Both the position numbers and the translations under genes were made by a program. DNA of 52,510 nt from Arthrobacter sp. Bi26 (GTDB taxonomy: Bacteria > Actinomycetota > Actinomycetes > Actinomycetales > Micrococcaceae): NCBI RefSeq assembly GCF_918697925.1, contig NZ_CAKKMF010000028.1, positions 1-52,510 on the forward strand, read 5' to 3'. Positions 7,518 to 16,926 of this stretch are shown piece by piece; the first letter of the stretch is position 1; each line of letters opens with the position of its first letter. Under the pieces are notes generated by a model. It saw only the letters and a list, made by a program, of their open reading frames with translations, was not told the origin of the DNA and ran no database searches.

Positions 7518-8933
7518 CTAGCGGCGCGAGGCGTCGATGAGGTCCTTGTCCTCGTCCTTGGGGCCGGAAACACCGGCGCCCGTGTCGACAGCGGCCGGCG
7601 CCCAGGCGTGACCCTGCTCGTGGTCCAGGTGCGTGGACTTCTTGTTCTTCAGCGCGAAGATATAGACCAGAAGGGAGATGCCGATCGCCACCGTGACGTA
7701 GGTGAAGAAGAGTTCTTCCTGGCCGGCTTTCTGCAGTGCCGCGCCGATCAGCGGGACGGTGCCGCCGAAGAGCGAGTTGGCGATCGCGTAGCCCAGGCCC
7801 ACGCCGAGGGCGCGGATGGACGCGGGGAACAGCTCGGCCTTCACCAGGGCGTTGATGGAGGTGTAGCCGCCCACAATCAGCAGGCCGCCCATCATGAGCA
7901 GGAACGCGGTCATCGGATCCTTGGTTCCGGCAAGGGCGGACAGAAGAGGCCAGGTGAACAGGACGCCGGTGATGCCGAACCACAGCAGCAGCGGCTTGCG
8001 GCCCACCTTGTCCGAGATGATGCCGTAAACCGGCTGGAGCAGCATGAAGATGAACAGCGCCCAGAAGTTGATGACCGAGGTGTCGGTCTTGGCGATGCCG
8101 GAGGTATCGTTCATGAACTTCAGGATGAAGTTGGTGTATGTGTAGAACGCCACGGTGCCGCCAAGGGTGATCCCGATGCAGATCATGAGCGGCTTCCAGT
8201 AGCTGGTGAACAGCAGCTTCATGGTCCCCGGCTGCGCCTCGCCCGCCACGGCCGGGGCCTTTGCGGCCTCGATCTGTTCGGGCGAGACGGTCTCCTCCAT
8301 GGAGCGCCGCAGCCACAGGACCACCAGGGCGGCCACGCCGCCGATCGCGAACGGGATGCGCCAGCCCCATTCGGTCAGCTCGGCCTTGGGCATGGCGTTC
8401 TGCAGGATCACGAGGACAAGCAGGGCCAGCATCTGGCCGCCGACCAGCGTGACGTACTGGAAGCTGGAGAAGAAGCCGCGGCGCTTGGAAGTGGCAGCCT
8501 CGGACATGTACGTGGCGCTGGTGCCGTACTCACCGCCCACGGAGAAGCCCTGGATCACGCGGATGAGGACCAGCAGGATCAGGGCCCACAGGCCGATCAC
8601 GTCCTGCGTGGGCAGCACTGCGATGGCGAAGGAGCCTGCGGACATCATGGTCACGCTCAGCGTCAGCGCGGCCTTGCGGCCCTTGCGGTCGGCGTACCGG
8701 CCGAAGAACCAGGCACCGATCGGGCGCATCAGGAACGACGTCGAGAAGACGGCCATCGCCTCGAGGCCGGCCTGGAGCTCGTCCGTGGAGTTGAAGAAGT
8801 GCGCCTGGAAGTAGGCGGCGAAGACGGTGTAAACGTACAGGTCGTACCACTCGACAAGGTTGCCGGCCGAGCCTTTGAGGATGTTGCCGACGGCTTTCCG
8901 GGTCTGGGCCGCTTCGGACAGTTGGGTGCTCAT
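7518..8933 (-). CDS. MHS family MFS transporter (organic acid/osmolyte:H+ symporter type)
   Basis: 471 residues from ATG 8933, preceded by AGGAAGG with 7-nt spacing; the open frame extends further upstream but without support. Twelve membrane segments are expected. The metabolite:H+ symporter signature is clear: GNLVEWYDLYVYTVFAAYF near the N-terminus, the loop-2/3 motif GRYADRKGRKAAL, and RVIQGFSVGGEYGTSATYM. Characterised relatives (KgtP, ProP, ShiA) import alpha-ketoglutarate, proline/betaine or shikimate; the substrate here is not determinable. The C-terminus is a charged cytoplasmic tail (KDEDKDLID). The gene stands alone, convergent with the ABC remnant. Confidence 0.88.
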   Translation of the reverse strand: MSTQLSEAAQTRKAVGNILKGSAGNLVEWYDLYVYTVFAAYFQAHFFNSTDELQAGLEAMAVFSTSFLMRPIGAWFFGRYADRKGRKAALTLSVTMMSAGSFAIAVLPTQDVIGLWALILLVLIRVIQGFSVGGEYGTSATYMSEAATSKRRGFFSSFQYVTLVGGQMLALLVLVILQNAMPKAELTEWGWRIPFAIGGVAALVVLWLRRSMEETVSPEQIEAAKAPAVAGEAQPGTMKLLFTSYWKPLMICIGITLGGTVAFYTYTNFILKFMNDTSGIAKTDTSVINFWALFIFMLLQPVYGIISDKVGRKPLLLWFGITGVLFTWPLLSALAGTKDPMTAFLLMMGGLLIVGGYTSINALVKAELFPASIRALGVGLGYAIANSLFGGTVPLIGAALQKAGQEELFFTYVTVAIGISLLVYIFALKNKKSTHLDHEQGHAWAPAAVDTGAGVSGPKDEDKDLIDASRR

Positions 8934-9090
8934 CAATGAACCTTCCTGGATCCGGCGCCGCCTGTAAGCAACACCGTCCGCCACCCTAGTCCGCGTGATC
9001 CGGAGCACTAAGGTTTTGTTCATACTGTTCATGGAATGCTTGTTCATGAGCACAATGCGGGTGGATTTGGCTGCGTGGCAGGATGAAACC

Positions 9091-9975
9091 ATGACTTCTA
9101 CCGCATTCGACTCCGCTGCCTTGGCCGTTTCCGATACCGCCTCTGACGCCGCCTCCTCCCCCGCCGTCGCGCTGACCATCGCAGGCTCCGAAGCGACCGG
9201 CGGCGCCGGCGCGCAGGCTGACCTGAAGACGTTCCAGGAACTCGGCGTCTTCGGGATCGCGAACCTGACCTGCATCGTGTCCTTCGACCCCAAGGACAAC
9301 TGGAACCACCGCTTTGTCCCGGTGGACCAGCAGGTCATCGCGGACCAGCTGGAAGCGACGACGGCGGCCTACGGTGCCGCGTCCGGCGCACCGGCCGTGT
9401 TGGACACCGTCAAGATCGGCATGCTGGGCAGCCCCGCGACGATTTCGACCGTGGCCGCGGCGCTGGCCGGCGGACAGTTCGCCAACGTGGTGCTGGATCC
9501 GGTGCTGATCTGCAAGGGCCAGGAACCGGGCCACGCCCTGGACACTGACCAGGCGCTCAAGTCCCACATCCTGCCGCTGGCCACTTTCGTCACGCCGAAC
9601 CACTTCGAGGCCGAGTCGCTCTCCGGGCTGGCAATCACCGACGTCGAGTCCCTCAAGGCCGCCGCGGTCCGCATCCACGAACTCAGCGGCGCCGCGGTGC
9701 TCGCCAAGGGCGGAGTACGCCTGGTTGGCCCCGACGCCGTCGACGTCTATTACGACGGTGAAACGCTGGAAGTCCTGTCCGCCCCGAAGGTGGGTGAAGT
9801 GGCCGTGTCGGGCGCCGGGTGCTCGCTCGCCGCGGCCGTGACGGCCGAGCTCGCCAAGGGTGCGACGCCGCTGGCCGCCGCCCGGACGGCCAAGGCGTTT
9901 GTGACCGCCGGAATCCGGAACCGGGTGGCCTCGGGCGCCCCGTTCGATGCCTTGTGGCAGGGCGGCGCGCGCTAA
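9091..9975 (+). CDS. pdxK: Pyridoxal (pyridoxine/pyridoxamine) kinase, ThiD-like
   Basis: 294 residues from ATG 9091, with AGGA about 9 nt upstream; earlier in-frame codons lack support. It is a ribokinase-fold enzyme that phosphorylates the B6 vitamers in the cytoplasm using ATP. Visible motifs are TIAGSEATGGAGAQADLKTF near the N-terminus (substrate loop), LDPVLICKG, TPNHFEAE, and GAGCSLAAAV, the C-terminal anion-hole/catalytic loop. The sequence LTCIVSFDPKDNWNH follows the Gram-positive PdxK pattern rather than that of HMP kinase, so pyridoxal kinase is preferred over ThiD. The first 25 residues are an Ala/Ser-rich extension. Confidence 0.82.
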   Translation: MTSTAFDSAALAVSDTASDAASSPAVALTIAGSEATGGAGAQADLKTFQELGVFGIANLTCIVSFDPKDNWNHRFVPVDQQVIADQLEATTAAYGAASGAPAVLDTVKIGMLGSPATISTVAAALAGGQFANVVLDPVLICKGQEPGHALDTDQALKSHILPLATFVTPNHFEAESLSGLAITDVESLKAAAVRIHELSGAAVLAKGGVRLVGPDAVDVYYDGETLEVLSAPKVGEVAVSGAGCSLAAAVTAELAKGATPLAAARTAKAFVTAGIRNRVASGAPFDALWQGGAR

Positions 9976-10007
9976 CTCGTTGCTGGGGATCGTTGGAGGG
10001 AACGGGA

Positions 10008-10370
10008 ATGGCACAGCACTTTGAGTCCGTGGAGGAATACATCGCCTCGTTTCCTGCTGACGTGCAGGAGGCGCTGCAGGAGATCCGGCGGCGCGGCCAT
10101 GCCGCGGTACCCGGGTCAGCGGAGATGATCAGTTACGGCATCCCGACGATCACGCTCGGGGGCAAACACGTCGTGTATTTCGCGGGCTGGGCGCACCACA
10201 TCTCCGTCTATCCCGTGCCCGACGGCGACGAATCGCTGAGCGCGGAACTCGCACCCTACTGCGCAGCGAAGGGCACCCTGAAGTTCCCGTTGCGGAAGCC
10301 TGTCCCGTACGAGCTGATTGGAAAAGTGGCGGCGGCCCTGGCACAAGAGAGCCGGAGCGGGGCGCCTTAA
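10008..10370 (+). CDS. DUF1801 (YdhG/iron chaperone-like) protein
   Basis: 120 residues from ATG 10008, preceded by GGAGGG with suitable spacing. Small single-domain cytoplasmic protein with the family pattern: ADVQEALQEIRR, an ISYGIPTI segment, YFAGWAHHISVYPVP, and GTLKFPLRKPVPYELIGKV. One member (B. subtilis Fra) is described as frataxin-like in iron delivery; most are uncharacterised. It is 32 bp after pdxK on the same strand and may be cotranscribed. Repeat copy E follows its stop within 10 bp. Confidence 0.85.
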   Translation: MAQHFESVEEYIASFPADVQEALQEIRRRGHAAVPGSAEMISYGIPTITLGGKHVVYFAGWAHHISVYPVPDGDESLSAELAPYCAAKGTLKFPLRKPVPYELIGKVAAALAQESRSGAP

Positions 10371-10379
10371 GTCGCCGAG

Positions 10380-10439
10380 TTCGCCGGAGTCACTCCAGTT
10401 CGCCGGAAGTTTGCGGCGAACTGGAGAGCTTCCGGCGAT
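10380..10439. repeat. Nested-palindrome intergenic repeat, copy E
   Basis: Words TTCGCCGGAG (10380), TTCGCCGGAA (10399), TTGCGGCGAA (10411) and TTCCGGCGAT (10430) stand at offsets 0, 19, 31 and 50. The inner pair extends to a perfect 13-bp stem, CTCCAGTTCGCCG (10393-10405) with CGGCGAACTGGAG (10414-10426), and an 8-nt loop. It lies between two convergent genes, where it could also act as a bidirectional terminator. Confidence 0.88.
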
Positions 10440-10461
10440 TTGGTTCCCGGTTGTCTGCCCG

Positions 10462-11736
10462 TCAGCGCGGGTCCGCGACCTTCCCCATGAAGAGCGGGAG
10501 CCCGGTCTCGATGTGCACGATCTGGTAATGGAACGGCCGGTCGAACTCGATGGTCCGCTCCGGCTGGGGCGGGGCACTGGTGACTGCGCCGTTGACCTGG
10601 GTCACGGCCGCGGCCACGGTGCCTTTCTCTGCGACCGTGATGTTGGCGGCCTGGGCAGCCTGCGTGAGCGTCAGCTTCGGCTGGATGGCGTTAAAGTCCT
10701 CCGCAGTGCTCAGAGTTTTGTGCAGTCCGAGGGCTCCAAGCACCTTGCGCAGGTCAAAACTGCATTTGTGATCCCACCGGGGCAGCTGGATCTGCACGGA
10801 TTCCGCCTGCGCCGTGTCGAAGGCTGCCGCAATTTCCGTCAACTTCCCGACGTCGAACGCAGTGGCCGGCGGGCCGGAACCGGCGTCGGGCAGAACCAGC
10901 CGCATGACGAAGCCCTCCGCATACGGCAGATCAACTCCGCGCCAGCCCTTGCCTTCCGCGTATTTCATTTTCAGTTCGTTGTTCATGGCGGGAGCGGCGA
11001 TTTCCTCGCCATCCGCCAAAGTGAAGGGCAGGTCCGAGGTGTTGTTCGGATCAAAGGGCGCACTCCAGGCGGCCGCGAAGTACAGCGCATTGAGCAGGCT
11101 GAAGGTGTTGTCCGGATCGTATTTCGCCGGAGCCTCCTTGATCCGGCCACCGGTGTTCTCCGCCACCCAGGCATCCATGGCAGGCTTCGTGGAGCGCTCG
11201 TCCGGGAAGTTCACTGGGTACACGCCGGTTCCATAGTGCCGGCCAAGGGTGGCCAGGTACTCCTGGCCCGTGGGCACGGTTTTGTCCACAAACAGGCCGT
11301 TCGCCGCGTGCATCACCGGTTTACGCGGCGGGTTCTCCTCGTCCACGGCCCCGGGGTCGCCGTCGAACTTTTCGAGGGAAGCGAGCACCGCGTTCATGGC
11401 TTCGTCCCGCCGGTCCGCGGGGAGTCCCAGCACCCCGTCCATTTCGGCGGCGGTGTCCCCGGTGGCGCCGGCCCGCAGCATCGCCAAGGCAATTAGCAGG
11501 CTTCCCGGCGAGGAAACGACGTTGCCGTTGGTACCGTCACCGCCGTCGGACAGCAGCGCCGCGCCGAGTTCAAGGGCGGAAGCCCGGAATGCCTGAAGTT
11601 CGGCGGCATATGCCGTGCTGTCGACCGCAACCCGCTCCACGCCGTCGGCCTTCAAGAGCCCTGGGGCCGGGGCCGAACATGCGGTGAGGGCCGCCACGGC
11701 TCCCGCCGCAGCAATTCTGGCCACCTTCAACTTCAT
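10462..11736 (-). CDS. Lipoprotein serpin (serine protease inhibitor family)
   Basis: 424 residues. Signal peptide with lipobox LTAC, lipidated Cys20, so it should be membrane-anchored outside the cell. The remainder is a full-length serpin domain: NVVSSPGSLLIALAML (helix B/C region), ALYFAAAWSAPFD, and the C-terminal FDRPFHYQI...GLPLFMGKV signature. The reactive-centre loop begins E370-K-G-T and continues VAAAVT, close to the small-residue hinge needed for an inhibitory serpin. Counting 17 residues from E370 puts P1-P1' at T386-S387, which would favour an elastase- or subtilisin-like target rather than a trypsin-like one. The gene stands alone, convergent with the DUF1801 gene. Confidence 0.88.
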   Translation of the reverse strand: MKLKVARIAAAGAVAALTACSAPAPGLLKADGVERVAVDSTAYAAELQAFRASALELGAALLSDGGDGTNGNVVSSPGSLLIALAMLRAGATGDTAAEMDGVLGLPADRRDEAMNAVLASLEKFDGDPGAVDEENPPRKPVMHAANGLFVDKTVPTGQEYLATLGRHYGTGVYPVNFPDERSTKPAMDAWVAENTGGRIKEAPAKYDPDNTFSLLNALYFAAAWSAPFDPNNTSDLPFTLADGEEIAAPAMNNELKMKYAEGKGWRGVDLPYAEGFVMRLVLPDAGSGPPATAFDVGKLTEIAAAFDTAQAESVQIQLPRWDHKCSFDLRKVLGALGLHKTLSTAEDFNAIQPKLTLTQAAQAANITVAEKGTVAAAVTQVNGAVTSAPPQPERTIEFDRPFHYQIVHIETGLPLFMGKVADPR

Positions 11737-11935
11737 GGCTGCCCTCCGACAGGTGCGTCCGACTATAGGCGGAATCCGCCGCTCCCAGTCAACCAGCCGG
11801 AGCGTGGCACAACGATGCCTGTACGGTCACGGTTTGCCGTCGTTTTGGTCTCGGGGCGGCGGCTCCGCGGTTCCCATCCGGGGCGCCGATCCGGTGGTTC
11901 TCCTGAGGCACGACGCCGGTGCCACTGACGTCCAA

Positions 11936-11995
11936 TTCGCCGGAACTGCTCGAGTTCGCCGGAAGTTTCCGGCGAACTCGAGACTTTCCGGCGAA
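11936..11995. repeat. Nested-palindrome intergenic repeat, best-preserved copy F
   Basis: Words TTCGCCGGAA (11936), TTCGCCGGAA (11955), TTCCGGCGAA (11967) and TTCCGGCGAA (11986) are all perfect. The inner pair extends to a perfect 16-bp stem, CTCGAGTTCGCCGGAA (11949-11964) with its complement at 11967-11982, leaving only a 2-nt centre. It lies just after the 3' end of poxB. The rest of the 277-bp gap to the serpin start shows no gene. Confidence 0.92.
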
Positions 11996-12013
11996 CTCGC
12001 TACGTCCCGGGCG

Positions 12014-13762
12014 TCAGCGCCGCGGGATGTTCCGCAGGTTGCTCCGTGCCATGCTCACGGCCTCGCCGGCGCCCCGGTTGAGGACCACTTTGGACATCGC
12101 CGTGGCGAAGCCCAGGACCTGGGCGCCCTTGATCTTCGGCGGGAGGGACAGCGCTTTGGGGTCCGTGATGAGCTCCACGAGCGACGGCCCGGGGTGGGCG
12201 AAAGCTTCCCGGTAGGCGGCTTCGATGCGGGTCGGGTCCGTGACCCGGACGGCGTGGAAGCCCAGGGCCCGGGCAACATCCGCGTAGTTGGCGTCCGGGA
12301 CATCGACGCCGAAGTCGGGGAGGCCGTCCACCAGCATTTCGAGTTTCACCATGCCCAGCGTCGAGTTGTTGAAGACCACCACGTTGACCGGGAGCCGGTG
12401 CGCGGCGACTGTGATGAGCTCGCCCAGCAGCATGGACAGGCCGCCGTCGCCGGAGACCGAGACCACCTGCCGGCCGGGGTAGGCCAGTTGGGCGCCGATC
12501 GCATGCGGCAGGGCGTTGGCCATGGAGCCGTGCAGGTAGGAGCCGATCAGCCGGCGGGTGCCCAGCGGGTTGATGTACCTCGCGGTCCAGACGTTGCACA
12601 TGCCGGTGTCCGCCGTGAAAATCGCGTCCTCGGCCGCCACCTGGTCCAGCAGCGAGGCCGCGTATTCCGGGTGGATCGGCTGTTTCGTCCCCACGTTCCG
12701 GGTGTACGCCCCCACGGCCTTGTTCATGAGCCGGTCGTGCTTCCTGAGCATCGAATCCAGGAAACGGCGGCTCTTCTTGGCCGTCAGCAACGGCATGAGC
12801 GCGGCCAGGGTGGGAAGGACGTCGCCGTGCACGGCAATGTCGACGTCGGTTCGCCGCCCGAGCTTGTGGGCGGCCCGGTCCACCTGCGCGGTGCGGGTTC
12901 CCGGGAGGAACTGGTCGTACGGGAAGTCCGTGCCGAGCAGGATCAGCAGGTCCGCGTCCTCGATGCCCTCGGCCGCGGCGCCGTAGCCCAGCAGCCCCGT
13001 CATGCCGATGTCATACGCGTTGTCATACTGCATGAAGTCCTTGCCGCGGAGCGAGTGGCCGATCGGCGCCGCGATCATCCCGGCGAGCGCGATCACCTCG
13101 GCGTGGGCGCCCTCGACGCCGGCGCCGGCAAAGATGGCGACCTTGGCGGCGGCGTTGATGGCGTCGGCCAGTTCCTGCACGCTGGCGGGGTCCGGCGTCA
13201 GCGTGGCCGGCCGGAATGCCGCGGGGGCCGGGGTTGCGGCGGTCGCCTCCAGACCGGCGATATCGCCGGGAAGGGTCACGACGGCGACGCCGCGGAGCCC
13301 GACGGCGTGCTGGATGGCGCTGTGCATGACCCGGGGCGCCTGCTCCGCGGTGCTGATGAGCTCGGAGTAGACCGAGCATTCGTTGAAGAGCCGGTCCGGG
13401 TGGGTTTCCTGGAAGAAACTGCTGCCGATCTGCTTGCTTGGGATGTGCGAGGCGATGGCCAGCACCGGAGCCCCCGAGCGGTTGGCGTCGTAGAGCCCAT
13501 TGATCAGGTGCAGGTTGCCGGGCCCGCAGGAACCGGCGCACACCGCGAGCCGGCCGGTTAGTTGGGCTTCCGCCGCCGCGGCGAACGCGGCGGCCTCCTC
13601 ATGCCGGACATGGATCCAGTCGATGCCGCCCTGCTGCGAGCCGCCGGTCTTGCGGACGGCGTCGACGATCGGGTTGAGGCTGTCCCCCACGATCCCGTAG
13701 ATCCGCTGCACACCGGCAGCCTGGAGTTGTTCTATGAGCTGGGTGGCAAGTTCTTTGGCCAT
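12014..13762 (-). CDS. poxB: Pyruvate dehydrogenase (quinone)/pyruvate oxidase
   Basis: 582 residues from ATG 13762, with GGGAGC about 9 nt upstream. Thiamine-diphosphate enzyme with three domains: N-terminal PYR domain with the conserved glutamate in VRHEEAAAFAA (about residue 53), central FAD-type domain, and C-terminal PP domain with the ThDP motif starting GDGGLSMLLGEL and ending in FNNSTLGM. It decarboxylates pyruvate to acetate and CO2 and passes electrons to the quinone pool at the membrane. It lies immediately downstream of ramB on the same strand and is divergent from aceA/aceB, so acetate production, its regulator and the glyoxylate shunt form one block. Confidence 0.9.
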   Translation of the reverse strand: MAKELATQLIEQLQAAGVQRIYGIVGDSLNPIVDAVRKTGGSQQGGIDWIHVRHEEAAAFAAAAEAQLTGRLAVCAGSCGPGNLHLINGLYDANRSGAPVLAIASHIPSKQIGSSFFQETHPDRLFNECSVYSELISTAEQAPRVMHSAIQHAVGLRGVAVVTLPGDIAGLEATAATPAPAAFRPATLTPDPASVQELADAINAAAKVAIFAGAGVEGAHAEVIALAGMIAAPIGHSLRGKDFMQYDNAYDIGMTGLLGYGAAAEGIEDADLLILLGTDFPYDQFLPGTRTAQVDRAAHKLGRRTDVDIAVHGDVLPTLAALMPLLTAKKSRRFLDSMLRKHDRLMNKAVGAYTRNVGTKQPIHPEYAASLLDQVAAEDAIFTADTGMCNVWTARYINPLGTRRLIGSYLHGSMANALPHAIGAQLAYPGRQVVSVSGDGGLSMLLGELITVAAHRLPVNVVVFNNSTLGMVKLEMLVDGLPDFGVDVPDANYADVARALGFHAVRVTDPTRIEAAYREAFAHPGPSLVELITDPKALSLPPKIKGAQVLGFATAMSKVVLNRGAGEAVSMARSNLRNIPRR

Positions 13763-13806
13763 GGGTGCACGCTCCCGCGAGGTGGATCGATGAGCTGACA
13801 CAGGCC

Positions 13807-13848
13807 AATATAGTCCGCCCGGCCGGGCAGAACCTGAGTGAGGCTCAG
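13807..13848 (-). promoter_or_regulatory. Possible poxB promoter and short inverted repeat
   Basis: In the 82-bp gap between ramB and poxB, TATATT (13812-13807, minus strand) is a good -10 candidate for poxB; the -35 position (AGGTTC) is poor. CTGAG-TGAGG-CTCAG at 13834-13848 is a small perfect inverted repeat overlapping the ramB stop codon and could be a weak terminator or a binding site. Confidence 0.35.
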
Positions 13849-15356
13849 TTCCCCGAATGCGCCTGCAGGAAGGTGTAGACCTCGGTCTCGTCAACGCCGG
13901 GGAACGCGCCCGGCGGCATTGCGGCCAGCAGGTGCGAATGCGCCCGCGCCGAGGGCCAGGCGTTGCCGGCCCACTCGGCGGTCAGCGACGCCGGCGGGCG
14001 GCGGCAGCAGCTTTCGTCCGGGCATGTGGACTTGGACCGCTCCGTTGTGTCGCGGCCGCGGAACCACTTCACATGCGCATACGGGACACCCACGGAGAGC
14101 GAGAACTCCCCGTTCGCCGAGCGTTCCGTCCGGGCCGTGCACCAGTACGTCCCGGCAGGGGTGTCGGTGTACTGGTTGTACGCGCTGAACTTGTCCGGGA
14201 CGTCGAACACCACCCTGGAGGTCCAGTTCCGGCACGAGAACTGGCCCTCGATGGCGCCGGTGTGGTCCTGCGGGAACGTCACGCCGTCGTTTTCGTAGGC
14301 CTTGTAGATGATGCCGCTCTTGTGCGTCTTCTGGAAGTGAGTGCGGATGCCCAGGTGCTGGGTGGCGAGGTTGGTGAAGCGGTGCGCGGCTGTCTCGTAG
14401 GACACCGCGAAGGCGTCCCGGATGTCCTCGACCGCGATTTCCTTGGCTTGTTTGGCCTCCTGCAGGAATGCCACCGTGGCCTGCTCGGGCAGCAACAGCG
14501 CGGCGGCGAAGTAGTTTGTGGCCACGCGCTGCATCAGGAAATCGCCGTAGTTGTTGGGGGTCTGGTGGCCCAGGACGTAGTGGCCCAGCGCCTGCAGCAG
14601 CACCGAACGGGGGTCGTGATCGCTGCGCGCGTTCTGCGTGAGATAAATTCGGCGGTTCTTAAGGTCGGTCACCGAACGCGTGGAATGCGGGAGATCACCC
14701 ACATGGTGGAGGCTGAATCCGAGGTGCCCGGCAATGTCCGAGATGACGTGGTGGGACAGCGGACCGCTTGTGTGTCCCACCGAGGCCAGGACCTTCTGCG
14801 CCTCGGCTTCGTACTCGGGGAAGTAGTTGTTCCGCTCCCGCATCATCGCCCGCAGTTCACCGTTCGCGCGGCGGGCCTCCTCCGGCGTCGCGATCTGTTC
14901 GTTCAGGCGGCGTTCCAGCTCATGTTGCAGCCCCACCATCGACTCCAGCACATCCATCGGAAGCCGCGAGCTGATGCGGATTTTCGGCAGGTTCAGGGAC
15001 TCATAGATGGGGCTGCGCTGGTACCGTTCCAGCTCGATCTCTAGGGCCGCACGCCGGTTGGGCGGCTCCGCGCCAAGCAGCTCGTCGATGCTCACCCCGA
15101 GCGCCGCTGCAAGCTGCTGGAGCAGGCCAAGCTTGGGCTCGCGTTTTCCGTTTTCCATCAGGCTCAGCTGGCTTGGCGCTGTGCCGACGGCGGCACTCAG
15201 GTCGTCGAGCGTGAGGCCTGCCGCCTTGCGCAGATGGCGGACGCGCCGGCCCAGGCTGATGACGTCCACCTCCGGCGCTGCGGGCGCGGACGGCGAAAGA
15301 GCTTGGCGATTCCAGCTGGTTGAGTGCATTTCTTGAGAATACGCGAAGAAGTGCAT
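13845..15356 (-). CDS. ramB: RamB-type regulator of acetate metabolism (XRE/ScfR family)
   Basis: 503 residues from ATG 15356; ATG 15329 is an alternative. GGATGGAAAG precedes 15356 and nothing suitable precedes 15329. It has an N-terminal XRE helix-turn-helix ([20 protein letters not shown], about 47-66), then a long effector region with a DUF955/IrrE-like stretch ([13 protein letters not shown]) and a C-terminal Cys-rich DUF2083-type part ([10 protein letters not shown]). This is the layout of RamB, which in Corynebacterium represses glyoxylate-shunt and acetate genes on glucose. Its position, divergent from aceA/aceB and upstream of poxB, strongly supports the same role. A direct repeat at its own 5' end suggests autoregulation. 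Confidence 0.85.
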   Translation of the reverse strand: MHFFAYSQEMHSTSWNRQALSPSAPAAPEVDVISLGRRVRHLRKAAGLTLDDLSAAVGTAPSQLSLMENGKREPKLGLLQQLAAALGVSIDELLGAEPPNRRAALEIELERYQRSPIYESLNLPKIRISSRLPMDVLESMVGLQHELERRLNEQIATPEEARRANGELRAMMRERNNYFPEYEAEAQKVLASVGHTSGPLSHHVISDIAGHLGFSLHHVGDLPHSTRSVTDLKNRRIYLTQNARSDHDPRSVLLQALGHYVLGHQTPNNYGDFLMQRVATNYFAAALLLPEQATVAFLQEAKQAKEIAVEDIRDAFAVSYETAAHRFTNLATQHLGIRTHFQKTHKSGIIYKAYENDGVTFPQDHTGAIEGQFSCRNWTSRVVFDVPDKFSAYNQYTDTPAGTYWCTARTERSANGEFSLSVGVPYAHVKWFRGRDTTERSKSTCPDESCCRRPPASLTAEWAGNAWPSARAHSHLLAAMPPGAFPGVDETEVYTFLQAHSGN

Positions 15357-15361
15357 TTCTT
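15324..15361. promoter_or_regulatory. Direct repeat GTGCATTTCTT at the ramB start, in the ramB-aceA regulatory region
   Basis: GTGCATTTCTT occurs at 15324-15334 and 15351-15361, 27 bp apart. Both copies contain a candidate ATG of ramB on the complementary strand. The divergent ramB-aceA spacer (15357-15495) also contains purine-rich tracts but no match to the published corynebacterial RamB site that I could recognise. The repeat may be an autoregulatory binding site or simply two successive start contexts. Confidence 0.35.
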
Positions 15362-15495
15362 TCCATCCTTTTAGTCTAGAAACCCCTTGGAAAGTGAAGA
15401 AAAGTAGAACTCACGGAAAGATTCGCATCCGGAACAACCAGTCAGGATCTGCAGAGACGCAGACTGGCCGGCCCGGACCCATCAAGGAGACAAAG

Positions 15496-16827
<1,332 letters not shown>

Positions 16828-16842
16828 ACACTTCCCTGCCAG

Positions 16843-16900
16843 TTGCTATATCACTTTTGGTCCTCATCGGCCGCCTTGGGGACCAAAAGTGATAGGGCAA
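16843..16900 (+). other. Long stem-loop between aceA and aceB
   Basis: TATCACTTTTGGTCC (16849-16863) and GGACCAAAAGTGATA (16880-16894) are perfect 15-bp complements around a 16-nt loop. The stem can resume after a 2x2 internal loop with TTGC (16843-16846) and GCAA (16897-16900). No T-run follows, and aceB begins 27 bp later with its own AAGGAG. It could be a processing or stability element, an attenuator or a protein-binding palindrome. Confidence 0.8.
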
Positions 16901-16926
16901 CAGCGGACTTTCAAGGAGCACCTCCC

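Noticed and set aside
6435..8939. A single long plus-strand reading frame of 834 codons
   Set aside because: Only its first part is coding (the truncated ATPase). The rest is antisense to the MHS transporter and has no family resemblance.
4008..11995. TTCGCCGGAA words as DNA-uptake or restriction-related signals
   Set aside because: The words occur in fixed nested groups of four within intergenic spacers, not as single scattered words on both strands, which fits a repeat element better.
16843..16900. The aceA-aceB inverted repeat as the ends of a small transposon (MITE)
   Set aside because: Only 16 nt separate the arms, no target duplication is visible and no second copy occurs in the window; an RNA or operator function is simpler.
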